Source: Spirosoma aerolatum (GTDB taxonomy: Bacteria; Bacteroidota; Bacteroidia; Cytophagales; Spirosomataceae). Taken from it: a stretch of DNA of 64,000 nt. The position numbers were made by a program, and so were the translations under genes. Numbering within the stretch: the first letter of the stretch is position 1; every line of letters starts with the position of its first letter. Positions 50,195-58,600 of this stretch are shown here, one piece after another. The stretch is from the NCBI RefSeq assembly GCF_002056795.1, contig NZ_CP020104.1:2615001-2679000 (forward strand). Direction: 5' to 3'. The notes below the pieces were generated by a model that worked only from the letters and a program-made list of their open reading frames with translations, was not told the DNA's origin and made no database searches.

Positions 50195-50728
50195 ATGGAG
50201 GAAATTTTAAAGCTGATAAAAGACATCAGTCTGGTCGTTGCCGAACCCTTCTATAGAAAACCGGACTTCTTAATATCCACAGCGTTTTCAGGTCTTGGTT
50301 TATGGTTAACTTGGCTAGCATATAAAGAAGCAGAACGCGCTAAGGAAGCTGCAGAACAGGCAGCCAAGTCAGTGAAAAGTCAGGCAATTGCCATGGAATT
50401 GCAAGAGTTGGTTCAAAAACATGACAAATTTGAAGTCAATATTCGATACACTACTTGCCGAGATATCCTAGCCGAATACAATCGTAAAATCAGACGATTA
50501 ATTTCCCCCTATCGGAATGAGCAAGACCTACAAACAATTATACAACAGGTAGAACAGATGCTTGATGCAATCCGAGCAATATTGGACGATGTAAGGCCTT
50601 ACAGCGATGAAACTGATGGAGTAAGTAACGCTGTTTACAATGCAGTAGAAGGCCCTTTTGCTGTTTTAAATGGCCAGATAGGAGAATTAATTGGAACGTT
50701 CGAACGGCGCACCGTAAACCCACAATAA
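50195..50728 (+). CDS. Membrane protein with coiled coil, first of a two-gene unit
   Basis: 177 aa. One membrane helix near 25-45 (FLISTAFSGLGLWLTWLAYK), then a long helical coil (EAERAKEAAEQAAKSVKSQAIAMELQEL...) that continues through FEVNIRYTTCRDILAEYNRKIRRLI to about 130. Only one base separates it from the next gene, so both are co-translated. No catalytic motif. Small membrane/coil pairs in mobile elements are often phage-exclusion or antitoxin-like systems; function not known. Confidence 0.68.
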   Translation: MEEILKLIKDISLVVAEPFYRKPDFLISTAFSGLGLWLTWLAYKEAERAKEAAEQAAKSVKSQAIAMELQELVQKHDKFEVNIRYTTCRDILAEYNRKIRRLISPYRNEQDLQTIIQQVEQMLDAIRAILDDVRPYSDETDGVSNAVYNAVEGPFAVLNGQIGELIGTFERRTVNPQ

Positions 50729-50729
50729 T

Positions 50730-51188
50730 ATGGCTACTGTAAATTCGAAAAAACAGATATTATATAATATCGATACGCTAGTTACTATGACTGCTTCTGG
50801 CAAGGTAAACTGGAAACAGCAAAACCCGTCCACATATTTTTATGAATCAAAATTGACAGATGATAATAAATACATAACCTCTATACAGAAAGTCTTGTCT
50901 GCACGTGAATATGTATTTCAAATCATTGATGAAAGGACAAAAGATAGTATTCTTAAATTAACGGCTAAGACAAACGAGCAAGGCTCATCTAGCTTATATC
51001 ATTCAGCTACATCAATATTAGAAACACTTCAAAAGATTGAATCCGCTAAAGCTGTCAAGCCTGATCCATATACAGTTGAAGTGGAGAAGCTTTTAGAGAA
51101 ACTTTATAGAACTGTTGAAAATTTTATTAATGAAAGGGCGGCAAGTATTTTTAATGATATACTCCAAAATGTCATTCCAAAAGAATAA
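50730..51188 (+). CDS. Soluble partner of the membrane/coil protein
   Basis: 152 aa. Beta-rich N-terminal half (NIDTLVTMTASGKVNWKQQNPS, YFYESKLTDDNKYIT, YVFQIIDERTKDSILKLTAK) and helical C-terminal part (YTVEVEKLLEKLYRTVENFINERAASI). No recognised domain. Start 1 bp after the stop of the preceding gene. Confidence 0.66.
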   Translation: MATVNSKKQILYNIDTLVTMTASGKVNWKQQNPSTYFYESKLTDDNKYITSIQKVLSAREYVFQIIDERTKDSILKLTAKTNEQGSSSLYHSATSILETLQKIESAKAVKPDPYTVEVEKLLEKLYRTVENFINERAASIFNDILQNVIPKE

Positions 51189-51285
51189 TAGTGATGGAAT
51201 TTAGGCACATACATAATTAGTGAACTATCCATGAACCACTGTCAGACTCTTTATAATGGGTGATTTACTTGAGTCAGGAATAGAA

Positions 51286-51573
51286 TTACCTGCGTAGCGT
51301 GAAGCCGATCCTTTCCAGGTCACTGACAGATGCCAGCTCCACCGGTATAGCTATACCGGTGGAGTCGTTGTAGGAAAGCGAATAAGTAGAGCGAGTAATC
51401 AGATATGCATTGGGACTAGATCCAGATGATTTAGCGCCGTCAGGATTTCCTAGCGCCATGTTGTCGTCACGGGTAGGCGTGGAGTCGCTAGGAGTTGTTT
51501 CGGATGGCTCCTTACACTGGCTGAGTGAAAGTAATAGGGCGAAGCTAACGATTAGCCGAACAGAGTAGTTCAT
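51286..51573 (-). pseudogene. Truncated NUC-type nuclease lipoprotein
   Basis: 95 aa from M at 51573: lipoprotein signal (MNYSVRLIVSFALLLSLSQC, Cys20), linker, then [39 protein letters not shown], the usual entry of Bacteroidota NUC endonuclease lipoproteins. The expected NWVSW and catalytic DRGH regions are missing: after STGIA the reading turns into [15 protein letters not shown] and stops at 51286. The break lies in a 28-bp palindrome. Compare the intact nuclease 2893-3951. Confidence 0.6.
51337..51364. repeat. 28-bp perfect palindrome
   Basis: Self-complementary with no loop (CTCCACCGGTATAG and its complement). It sits in the damaged part of the nuclease gene and may have arisen by inverted duplication at the break. 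Confidence 0.85.
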
Positions 51574-51622
51574 AGAGGTATTTGATTTGATCCCTCCGAA
51601 AGAGAAGACACATATGTGTGGT

Positions 51623-52402
51623 TTATTCCTCATATATGTGTCTTCTTGGATTAATTTCTATTGGGGGTAATTCAATTTGAGGACCATATTTTGTATATAA
51701 AATTTTTTTGATTTCCTCGACCTCATAATTTGTCTCAACAACAATTGTATCTATATCTTTAATCTCAAAGTCAACTCTTATGTGGCTAATCATGTCATTG
51801 TAGACTTGCTTTTGATCAATCTTTTCCCCTATTAAGAATGGCGGGTATCTTTCATCCCTAACTATATATCTCCATTCTCTTTCTAATCCAAATCGATAGT
51901 CTTCCCTAATACGTGTATCACTCCGGATTAACTTTCCGTCATAATTCTTAGAATATGAGAATAAATCAATTAACGTTTTGATTAAATAACCTTTATGATC
52001 GACATGTCTCCCAAAAACCGCTGGTTCGATCCGCCATGAGGGTGAATGGTTGATAAAATTGAAAGCATTTATGATATGATTTGTAAGCTCAGATGACCTA
52101 TCTAAATATAAAACTGGGTTAAGTTTATGCTCTGCTCCCCATGACTTTTTCATAGCAATAGCTAATGTGCCATAAGATTTCAGCAAATTCTTGGCATCTT
52201 CTACACTCATATTCGTGAATGAGATCATTGGGAAAGCGGCAGTGATTTCTTTATCATTATTAGATAAGGATTCAGTGCAATAACTTGGCTTAAACCCTTC
52301 TAAAACAATCTTTTGTAAGATTGTCCAACTTTGAGTAATATGAATAATGGGATATTCTAATTTAGAAGGCTCGTATACTCTATTATCAATCGAATAATCC
52401 AT
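51623..52402 (-). CDS. AbiGi-like abortive-infection protein
   Basis: 259 aa. Matches AbiGi-type (abortive phage resistance) proteins by the order of blocks: YPIIHITQSWTILQKIVLEG, PSYCTESL, AAFPMISFTNMSVEDAKNLL, KSYGTLAIAMKKSWGAEHKL, NPVLYLDRSSE, then EREWRYIVRDERYPPF near the C-terminus. AbiGi is normally the partner of AbiGii; no second gene of that kind is next to it, so it may act alone or be a relic of the pair. It ends beyond the nuclease relic and starts 30 bp from the IS630 copy. Confidence 0.6.
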   Translation of the reverse strand: MDYSIDNRVYEPSKLEYPIIHITQSWTILQKIVLEGFKPSYCTESLSNNDKEITAAFPMISFTNMSVEDAKNLLKSYGTLAIAMKKSWGAEHKLNPVLYLDRSSELTNHIINAFNFINHSPSWRIEPAVFGRHVDHKGYLIKTLIDLFSYSKNYDGKLIRSDTRIREDYRFGLEREWRYIVRDERYPPFLIGEKIDQKQVYNDMISHIRVDFEIKDIDTIVVETNYEVEEIKKILYTKYGPQIELPPIEINPRRHIYEE

Positions 52403-52430
52403 ACGTAAACAGGTATTATTGATGCGTGAA

Positions 52431-53018
52431 TTAGTTTGTAATGAAGGCTATTTCCTCTTTGTTGAAAAAAGCCTTAACTAACTCATGATTGGCTTGTAGA
52501 TGTTTAATTTGTTCACGAATCGCAATTGTTAGCTCATCTAAATTAGTGAACACCTGATTCTTTAACTGACCTTTCAGGTAGCTCCAGATCAGTTCTACTG
52601 GATTCAGCTCTGGGCTGTAAGCCGGTAAACGCTCTAAATGAACTCGGTTTGGACGTGCTTTCAAAAAAGCTTTGACGGCCTCGCTGCGGTGGATGGCAGC
52701 CCCATCCCAGATCACCAGCATATTTCGTTTGCGATAACGCCCGCACAGCATAGTGAGGAACCAGACAATATCTTCACCCGTAAACGGCTGGTCTTGCCCC
52801 GCTACATAGATACGACCGTTAGGCGCAATAGCAGCGATCAAACTTAGATGAGCCCGTCCCGCTTGCTCAACTAATATCGGTGTTTGCCCCCGAGGGGCCC
52901 ATGTGTTAGCCAGCATGGGTAACAAATAACAAGCCGATTCATCCACATATAAAATGACGCGCCCTTCAATTTGGGCTTTTTTTGAGTTCGGGTAAGCGTT
53001 CTTCTTTCCATTGGGCAA
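52431..53018 (-). CDS. IS630 transposase, catalytic part (second frame)
   Basis: 195 codons from ATG 53018, but normally made by frame change from the upstream frame. DDE core: EGRVILYVDESACYLLPMLA (Asp), WDGAAIHRSEAVKAFL (Asp), LPAYSPELNPVELIWSYLKG (Glu). Complete catalytic set. Joined to the upstream frame at a run of seven A (minus strand, 52977-52983). Confidence 0.85.
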   Translation of the reverse strand: MPNGKKNAYPNSKKAQIEGRVILYVDESACYLLPMLANTWAPRGQTPILVEQAGRAHLSLIAAIAPNGRIYVAGQDQPFTGEDIVWFLTMLCGRYRKRNMLVIWDGAAIHRSEAVKAFLKARPNRVHLERLPAYSPELNPVELIWSYLKGQLKNQVFTNLDELTIAIREQIKHLQANHELVKAFFNKEEIAFITN

Positions 53019-53471
53019 CCGCTTGAGGATCTTGTTGATAGGCTTTGCGCTGCGGCTTCTGTCTGCTCCAGCCCACCTTTTTTAAAATCCGGCCTACTTG
53101 TGAGGGGTCATAACTGACAGCAAATAACTTTTTGATCACCTCATTGACGCGAGGACGGGTCCATATCTGGCCCGGAAAGCCATGATGCTCAGCTCCTTTA
53201 TTCAATTCCTCAACTAGTTGAGCCAGTTGCGTATTAGTCAGCTTAGCTGTAGCCCCGGCAGGTTTGCGCCAAGTCAGTGCATCTTGACCTTGCTGACGAT
53301 ATTTAGTTATAGTGCGACTGACCCAGCCTTGAGTTAGCCCTAAGGCCTGAGCGATATCGGCCTGTTTCCAGCCTTCTTGATGGAGAGTGGCACATCGTCG
53401 GCGCAGGACTTCATATTGGGTCTGTTGATAGCTTGCCATAATGAAGGCAAGATACGAACATTACAAACCTA
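52432..53471 (-). mobile_element. IS630-type insertion sequence
   Basis: Ends at TA dinucleotides 52432-52433 and 53470-53471 with short matching ends (GTTTGTAATG / CATTACAAAC). Carries a two-frame transposase. Lies between the AbiGi-like gene and attR. Confidence 0.8.
52966..53439 (-). CDS. IS630 transposase, DNA-binding part (first frame)
   Basis: 157 aa. Two helix-turn-helix regions: GWKQADIAQALGLTQGWVSR and FPGQIWTRPRVNEVIKKLF, YDPSQVGRILKKVGWSRQK. Ends with ERLPELKKSPN just after the A7 run; the catalytic part continues in the +1 frame, so a slippage event (or a real indel) is needed for the full protein. Confidence 0.85.
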   Translation of the reverse strand: MASYQQTQYEVLRRRCATLHQEGWKQADIAQALGLTQGWVSRTITKYRQQGQDALTWRKPAGATAKLTNTQLAQLVEELNKGAEHHGFPGQIWTRPRVNEVIKKLFAVSYDPSQVGRILKKVGWSRQKPQRKAYQQDPQAVAQWKEERLPELKKSPN

Positions 53472-53492
53472 TTCACGGATCAATAATAAAAA

Positions 53493-53515
53493 TGTATTGC
53501 AAGTTGTATTGCAAC
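53493..53515. promoter_or_regulatory. Probable integrase arm-binding site, right end
   Basis: Exact 23-bp copy of 30974-30996, with two direct TGTATTGCAA words, 50 bp inside the attR core. Symmetric placement at both ends of the element supports a role in integration and excision. Confidence 0.6.
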
Positions 53516-53521
53516 CAAAGC

Positions 53522-53620
53522 AAAAAAGCACTCACGCTAAAAACGTAAGTGCTTGATTTTGAGTGAGCCAGTGGAGGGATTCGAACCCCCGACGCGCTTG
53601 CGCATCCTGATTACAAATCA
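53522..53620 (-). repeat. attR: tRNA-Thr 3' part plus terminator
   Basis: Right copy of the 99-bp duplication. Contains the tRNA 3' end and its terminator (hairpin GCACTCACG / CGTAAGTGC, 53528-53552, T-rich on the minus strand). Together with 53621-53649 it makes the functional tRNA-Thr. Confidence 0.92.
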
Positions 53621-53649
53621 GGCGGAATCGACCGCTATCCGACACTGGC
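53566..53649 (-). tRNA. tRNA-Thr (anticodon TGT) with long variable arm
   Basis: 84 nt on the minus strand. Acceptor GCCAGTG/CACTGGC, discriminator T; anticodon stem CCTGA/TCAGG with loop TTTGTAA gives TGT. The T arm is GGGGGTTCGAATCCCTC. Between anticodon and T stems are 15 nt able to form a GCGC/GCGC-type stem, so the variable arm is of class II length, unusual for a threonine tRNA. It is the integration target of the 22.8-kb element. Confidence 0.85.
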
Positions 53650-53666
53650 GATCCTGAATTGTGGTG

Positions 53667-53697
53667 CAAAAATAGAGTTATTTTCTATTCCATGCAA
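53667..53697 (-). promoter_or_regulatory. Bacteroidota-type promoter of tRNA-Thr
   Basis: On the minus strand TTG (53695-53697) and TATTTTTG (53667-53674) are 20 nt apart, identical in box and spacing to the tRNA-Leu promoter. Confidence 0.6.
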
Positions 53698-53755
53698 GCC
53701 AAATCTTTTTTTAGTTTCAACTGCGCCAATGACCGATCAAAACTAAAACCGACTT

Positions 53756-56041
53756 CTAGGCCTGGGCTACGCGTAACTGATGACGTAATTCGTCTAGTTG
53801 CTTTTCGGCTTCGGCAATTTTCTTGTCGATGTCGGCGCGGAGTTTATCGGCATTCTTCGAACGAGCAAAAAACTCGATGTTGTTCCGATAGGTAGCAATG
53901 TCATTCTCGATAGCCGTAATCTTCCGGCGAATGTCGTTTTCACGCTTGTTGCCTCCTCCATCGCGATCTCCTCGGTTGAAATCACGTCCACCCCGTGAGC
54001 TTCCTGAACGAGTCGCTTCCGCTTCACTCTGGAGCATGATGCGCTCTTTATCTTTGGCCGGAATCTTACCAGTTGCACCAACCAGCGCGTTAATGGCGTT
54101 GATGTAGCGTTTTTGAGTAGCCTGCATGTCCTTTTTCGGAACAAAACCAATCGCGTTCCACTCTTTTTTGAATTCGTTCAATTCTGAGAGGTCAGCATTT
54201 GCGCTGGCGGCTGCTTCAATTCGTTCGATCAGGGCAGTTTTCTGCGCTAAATTCTCTTCAAATTCCCGCTCAGTCTCTTGATTTTTCGACCGTTTCTTAT
54301 TGAAGAATGCATCACAAGCCGCTTTGAATCGGTCAAAAATAGTATTTTTTTGCTTCTCGGGCACCTGGCCAATGGCTTTCCATTGACGTTGCAGTTCGAT
54401 AACAGTTTGCGTGGTTTCAGGCGACTCTTCACCTGAAGCCAGAATGGCTTCTACCTGCTCACAAAGCTGTGTTTTAGCGCGAAGATTTTCCTCCCGTTTG
54501 CTTTCAAGTTGCCGGAAAAATTCGCCCTTGTTATGGAAGAAGGTTTTCAACGCTGCCCAGAACTTCTTGCTCAGTTCCTTGCCTTCTTCGCGGGGCATGG
54601 GCCCTTTGATGGCATTCCAGCGATCCTGCAACGTCATAACAACTTTCGTTTTGTCGTTCCAGTCGTTAATGCTGTTGGAGGTGAAGGAAGTTATGGGAAC
54701 CAGCTCTTCGTAGATAGCTGACTTCTCTTCGTACAGTTGTGCCGACTCTTTGCGTTGCTCGTTGGTCTGATCCCGGCGTTTATCATAGAGAACGTCGAGA
54801 GCAGCCTTCATCCGGCCCCACAGCACTTCCTGCTCGGCTTTTGGAGCCGGACCTATGTGCTTGTATTCTTCAAACAAGGCATTGGCTTCGTCGATGGTTT
54901 GTCGGGTAACCGGCGTCCCTTCCGAGGCTTTCGCCATGGCTTCAACCTTCTCAATAACCTCCGTTTTCAGGCTTGCATTTCGTTTACGATCCAGCTCTTT
55001 CAGCTCGAAATAGATATTTCGATTGCTGTAATACCGATCAACCAGAGCATGGTAGGTAGCCCAGAGGGTTGCATTGTGTGGCGAGTTCATATTCCCAGCC
55101 GCTTTCCATTCGTCCTGGATTTTCTTGAACTCATTCCAGCTAGCTTTGGGGTCTCCCGCGTTGTTTTCGTCGTTTTCGACCAGTTCACGCAACCGGGTAA
55201 GTAAGTCTGTTTTCGACGCGAAGTTTGTTTCCTTAGCTTTATCGAGGTTCTGGAAATAGGTATTTTTCAGACTTTTGATTTGCTTGTATAGTTCTTCGAA
55301 CCGCAAAACTGTATCGTCAAACTTATACTCAAATCCTTCATCGGCACCTGTTTCTGCCATGTAAGCCTGCAAAGCTGCTTCGCGCTCGGCCCGCTTCATT
55401 TGGTCGAACAGAGGTTTTACCTCTTTAAGAACCTGATCGGCCTTCTTGAAATCACCAGGCGTTACGGTCGCCAGACTAACGGAGGCCAGTTGGGTTTCAA
55501 GCAGATTAACAAAATCCTGTTTCGAAAAATGGCTGTAATCGGCTTCTGGGGCAGCGGCTTCTTCTTCAACTTCCGTTAAATCGGCATACTCGGTTGGGAG
55601 TTGCTCATGGTCGACCGGGTTTTCCGTCGTCTCTGCTACGGGGACTTCTAGTACTACATCGGCCGTTGATGCGTCACTGGGTGTCGCTTCAGGAGTTTCT
55701 ACCATGGGTTCATCTGCCGATTCTACCACAGGAGATTCCGCAGCCGATTGTTCATCAACTGATGCCGAACCTGATGGAGTTTCTTCCGAATTTACTGTAG
55801 CGTCTTCGGGAGTAGCCGAAGCAGTCGGTTCAGTGATAGGAGCACTATCAACCCCAGTTTCTGATTGGCTTTCAGCGGTTGGTGTGGTTGACGATTCTGC
55901 CTGTTCGGGCGTAGTTTCTTGGCCCTCGACGGTGGTTTCGGGGGGGGTATTGGTATCTTCGGGGGTATTCACTTCCAGCGACTCAGTGGCCTGATGGGTG
56001 GTTTCTGGTTGCTGGTTAATTTCCTGTTCTTGGTTTGCCAT
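53756..56041 (-). CDS. DUF349-domain protein
   Basis: 761 aa from M at 56041 (MANQEQEINQQPE); the frame is open to 56173 but that part overlaps the pdxH start and lacks protein character. Residues 1-150 are acidic, rich in E, T, S, P (low complexity). The rest consists of repeated DUF349 helical units of about 70 residues (e.g. AWNEFKKIQDEWKAAGNMNSPHN-like block near 230, DRWNAIKGPMPREEGKELSKKFW, RQWKAIGQVPEKQKNTIFDRFK, KEWNAIGFVPKKDMQ), and a coiled C-terminus (EKQLDELRHQLRV). DUF349 proteins bind nucleic acid or act in stress; function is open. Divergent from pdxH. Confidence 0.9.
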   Translation of the reverse strand: MANQEQEINQQPETTHQATESLEVNTPEDTNTPPETTVEGQETTPEQAESSTTPTAESQSETGVDSAPITEPTASATPEDATVNSEETPSGSASVDEQSAAESPVVESADEPMVETPEATPSDASTADVVLEVPVAETTENPVDHEQLPTEYADLTEVEEEAAAPEADYSHFSKQDFVNLLETQLASVSLATVTPGDFKKADQVLKEVKPLFDQMKRAEREAALQAYMAETGADEGFEYKFDDTVLRFEELYKQIKSLKNTYFQNLDKAKETNFASKTDLLTRLRELVENDENNAGDPKASWNEFKKIQDEWKAAGNMNSPHNATLWATYHALVDRYYSNRNIYFELKELDRKRNASLKTEVIEKVEAMAKASEGTPVTRQTIDEANALFEEYKHIGPAPKAEQEVLWGRMKAALDVLYDKRRDQTNEQRKESAQLYEEKSAIYEELVPITSFTSNSINDWNDKTKVVMTLQDRWNAIKGPMPREEGKELSKKFWAALKTFFHNKGEFFRQLESKREENLRAKTQLCEQVEAILASGEESPETTQTVIELQRQWKAIGQVPEKQKNTIFDRFKAACDAFFNKKRSKNQETEREFEENLAQKTALIERIEAAASANADLSELNEFKKEWNAIGFVPKKDMQATQKRYINAINALVGATGKIPAKDKERIMLQSEAEATRSGSSRGGRDFNRGDRDGGGNKRENDIRRKITAIENDIATYRNNIEFFARSKNADKLRADIDKKIAEAEKQLDELRHQLRVAQA

Positions 56042-56135
56042 GTTGGGAACGTACCGATTACTTTTGCAAAAGTACGATAATATACGGATTTTCTTGTAGT
56101 ACAGAAATTGAAAAGCCGTTAAAGGCCTTAATATA

Positions 56136-56777
56136 ATGCCCTCAGCAATTAGTGAGTTACGAAATGAATACACTCTGAACGGGTTGGACAGAGCAGATGT
56201 TTTACCGGATCCGGTCGCTCAGTTTCGGCTTTGGTTCGATGCCGCCTTACAAGCTAAGGTCCCTGAACCGAACGCCATGCATATTAGTACGGTGACAGAC
56301 GAAGGTAGACCCGACGGACGAATTGTGCTCTTAAAGGATATTTCGGACGACGGGTTTACATTTTACACAAACTACGAAAGCCGAAAAGGGCGTGAACTCA
56401 CCAATCGCCCGTTTGCCAATCTGACCTTTTTTTACCCTGAACTCGAACGCCAGATTCGGATTGAAGGACGGGTAGAAAAAGTAAGTAATGAGGATTCGGA
56501 CGCGTATTTTAACAGCCGCCCTCGCGGTAGTCAGATCGGGGCATGGGTGTCACACCAGTCGGAGGTGATCGACAGTCGCGAGGTGTTGGAAGCCCGGCAG
56601 CGTGAACTGGACATGCAGTTTGCGGGTCAATCCGTTCCGCGACCACCCTACTGGGGTGGCTTTCGGGTGGTGCCCGATGCCATCGAATTCTGGCAGGGAC
56701 GCCCCAGCCGATTACACGACCGAATCCGCTATCGAAAGGTAGAAGAAGCATGGATCATCGAGCGGCTTTCACCATAA
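56136..56777 (+). CDS. pdxH: Pyridoxine/pyridoxamine 5'-phosphate oxidase
   Basis: 213 aa. Oxidises pyridoxine and pyridoxamine phosphate to PLP with FMN. Blocks: [25 protein letters not shown] (FMN-binding strand), [55 protein letters not shown] and the C-terminal [20 protein letters not shown] with the substrate-binding Arg/His. Complete and normal in size. A long hairpin follows its stop. Confidence 0.95.
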   Translation: MPSAISELRNEYTLNGLDRADVLPDPVAQFRLWFDAALQAKVPEPNAMHISTVTDEGRPDGRIVLLKDISDDGFTFYTNYESRKGRELTNRPFANLTFFYPELERQIRIEGRVEKVSNEDSDAYFNSRPRGSQIGAWVSHQSEVIDSREVLEARQRELDMQFAGQSVPRPPYWGGFRVVPDAIEFWQGRPSRLHDRIRYRKVEEAWIIERLSP

Positions 56778-56782
56778 ATTGT

Positions 56783-56860
56783 TGAATGATCGAATTGTTG
56801 AATGATTGAATAAATACCTGGCGAGGGTACAATTCAATCATTCAACAATTCGATCATTCA
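56783..56860. repeat. 29-bp perfect inverted repeat after pdxH
   Basis: Arms 56783-56811 and 56832-56860, loop 20 nt. Built from TGAATGATTGA-type words. No T tract. Same word family as 6605-6670 and 58601-58675. Confidence 0.9.
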
Positions 56861-56916
56861 ATTAGTAGTACGGTAAAATTTATAGTTGGGTTGCTTATTG
56901 GCAAAAGACTCGTTTC

Positions 56917-58479
56917 ATGCCTTCCAAGAAAGCCAGCGCCAAAAAGGCGGTTGATAATCGTACCTTATTCAGCGTTATTTCGGCCTCGTCGGTCGGAACG
57001 CTGATCGAATGGTACGATTTTTACATTTTTGGCAGTTTAGCCGCCATTCTTTCCACTCAATTTTTTCCAACTGATAATCCGACGGCTGCGCTGCTATCGA
57101 CACTGGCGACGTTTGCTGCTGGATTTGTGGTTCGCCCGTTTGGAGCCCTGGTATTTGGGCGACTTGGGGATTTGGTAGGACGTAAATATACGTTTTTGGT
57201 TACGCTGGTGCTGATGGGTGGTTCTACGTTTGCCATTGGGCTAATTCCCGGCTATGCAACCATTGGTTTCTGGGCTCCGTTGTTGGTCCTTTTATTACGG
57301 CTGGTACAAGGGCTGGCGCTGGGAGGGGAGTATGGGGGAGCGGCTACGTATGTGGCAGAGTATGCCCCCGAAGGACGACGTGGTTATTACACTAGTTTTA
57401 TTCAGACGACAGCTACATTGGGCCTGTTTGTGTCGCTGGGGGTAATTCTGCTTACCCGTGAGTCGCTAGGAGTGGATACATTTTCGGACTGGGGTTGGCG
57501 TGTGCCGTTTTTGCTGTCTATCGTACTGGTAGGCATATCTATACTTATTCGGATGCGCATGGCCGAATCCCCCCTGTTTGCCAAACTTAAAACCGAAGGT
57601 AAAATCTCGAAAAATCCGCTGGCTGAAAGTTTCGGTAAGAAGCAGAACCTGAAAATGGTTTTGCTGGCCTTGTTCGGGGCTACGGCTGGTCAGGGCGTAA
57701 TTTGGTATACAGGGCAATTTTACGCGCTGTCGTTTCTGCAAAAAGCCTGCAATGTCGAGTTCGTTCAGTCGAATGTGATTGTGGCCATTGCCCTGTTAGG
57801 CGCTACACCTTTCTTCGTCATTTTTGGGCGACTGTCAGATCGGATTGGCCGGAAGGCGATTATGCTGGTGGGTATGGCGCTGGGCGTTCTGACGTACCGG
57901 CCCATCTATGACAAAATGTACAATCTGGCCGATCTGAGCCAGCGGGAGGAGTTTAGCGATGCTCGTACCATTGATCGGAAATTAAGTAAACAGGATAACG
58001 GCAACCTGGTAACGACCATGACAACTACCCATTTTTATTCGGATGGGCTCGTTGCCAAAGACATTGAGCGGACCGTTACCCGACCTGATTCGGCCTCTCC
58101 AGCGATAAAGCCTGAGCTTACCAAAGCCGTTGTATTACCGAACAATAGTTTCTGGTTGATGATTCTTCTGGTATTTGTGCAGGTGTTGTACGTGACGATG
58201 GTCTATGGACCCATTGCTGCTTTCCTGGTCGAGCTTTTCCCGACGCGTATTCGCTACACATCTATGTCGTTGCCTTACCACGTCGGCAATGGGATTTTCG
58301 GGGGCTTAACCCCGTTTATTGCAACGGCCCTGGTGGCATCGGCCACTAAAGCCAATGAAGCTGTTCCGGGCTCTATCTCCAAACCGTATCTGCAAGGACT
58401 CTGGTACCCAATTCTGGTAGCCAGCGTTTGTCTAATTATAGGGGTAATTTATTTAAAGACTGAAAGAGCTAAAGAGTAA
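56917..58479 (+). CDS. MHS-family MFS transporter (metabolite:H+ symporter type)
   Basis: 520 aa, 12 hydrophobic helices. MHS hallmarks: SSVGTLIEWYDFYIFGSLAA in helix 1, loop motif VFGRLGDLVGRKYTFL, QGLALGGEYGGAATYVAEYA, and the second-half GRLSDRIGRKAIML. An insertion of about 70 residues follows helix 8 (about 335-405; ADLSQREEFSDARTIDRKLS) before helix 9. Such proteins move dicarboxylates, proline-betaine or shikimate with protons. It precedes acs by 199 bp, so acetate-related transport is possible. Confidence 0.88.
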   Translation: MPSKKASAKKAVDNRTLFSVISASSVGTLIEWYDFYIFGSLAAILSTQFFPTDNPTAALLSTLATFAAGFVVRPFGALVFGRLGDLVGRKYTFLVTLVLMGGSTFAIGLIPGYATIGFWAPLLVLLLRLVQGLALGGEYGGAATYVAEYAPEGRRGYYTSFIQTTATLGLFVSLGVILLTRESLGVDTFSDWGWRVPFLLSIVLVGISILIRMRMAESPLFAKLKTEGKISKNPLAESFGKKQNLKMVLLALFGATAGQGVIWYTGQFYALSFLQKACNVEFVQSNVIVAIALLGATPFFVIFGRLSDRIGRKAIMLVGMALGVLTYRPIYDKMYNLADLSQREEFSDARTIDRKLSKQDNGNLVTTMTTTHFYSDGLVAKDIERTVTRPDSASPAIKPELTKAVVLPNNSFWLMILLVFVQVLYVTMVYGPIAAFLVELFPTRIRYTSMSLPYHVGNGIFGGLTPFIATALVASATKANEAVPGSISKPYLQGLWYPILVASVCLIIGVIYLKTERAKE

Positions 58480-58600
58480 AAGAGTAATCTGACTTACTAG
58501 TATTTACCTGCTCATCCGCGATTAAATCGTAGCCGAGCAATCCGGATGCCGTGTGGAACCATAGCTTCCGTCAGTCATTAAATCTAGCGTATGAATTAGT

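Larger units (their letters stand above)
30793..53620. mobile_element. 22.8-kb integrative element, phage-satellite-like, in tRNA-Thr
   Basis: Bounded by a 56-bp perfect repeat (30793-30848 and 53565-53620) equal to the 3' two-thirds of tRNA-Thr, within a 99-bp near-perfect repeat that also covers its terminator (30750-30848, 53522-53620). Carries integrase at the left end, excisionase-like, RepA-like and primase-like genes, terminase small and large subunits and one tail-like protein in one plus-strand series (31-41.6 kb), then cargo modules separated by 56-bp repeat arrays, an IS982, regulators and an IS630. No portal, capsid, relaxase or type IV secretion gene is present. Reads as a phage satellite or a minimal prophage derivative. 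Confidence 0.85.

Noticed and set aside
30793..53620. Element as an integrative conjugative element
   Set aside because: No relaxase, coupling protein or transfer genes; terminase genes point to phage packaging.
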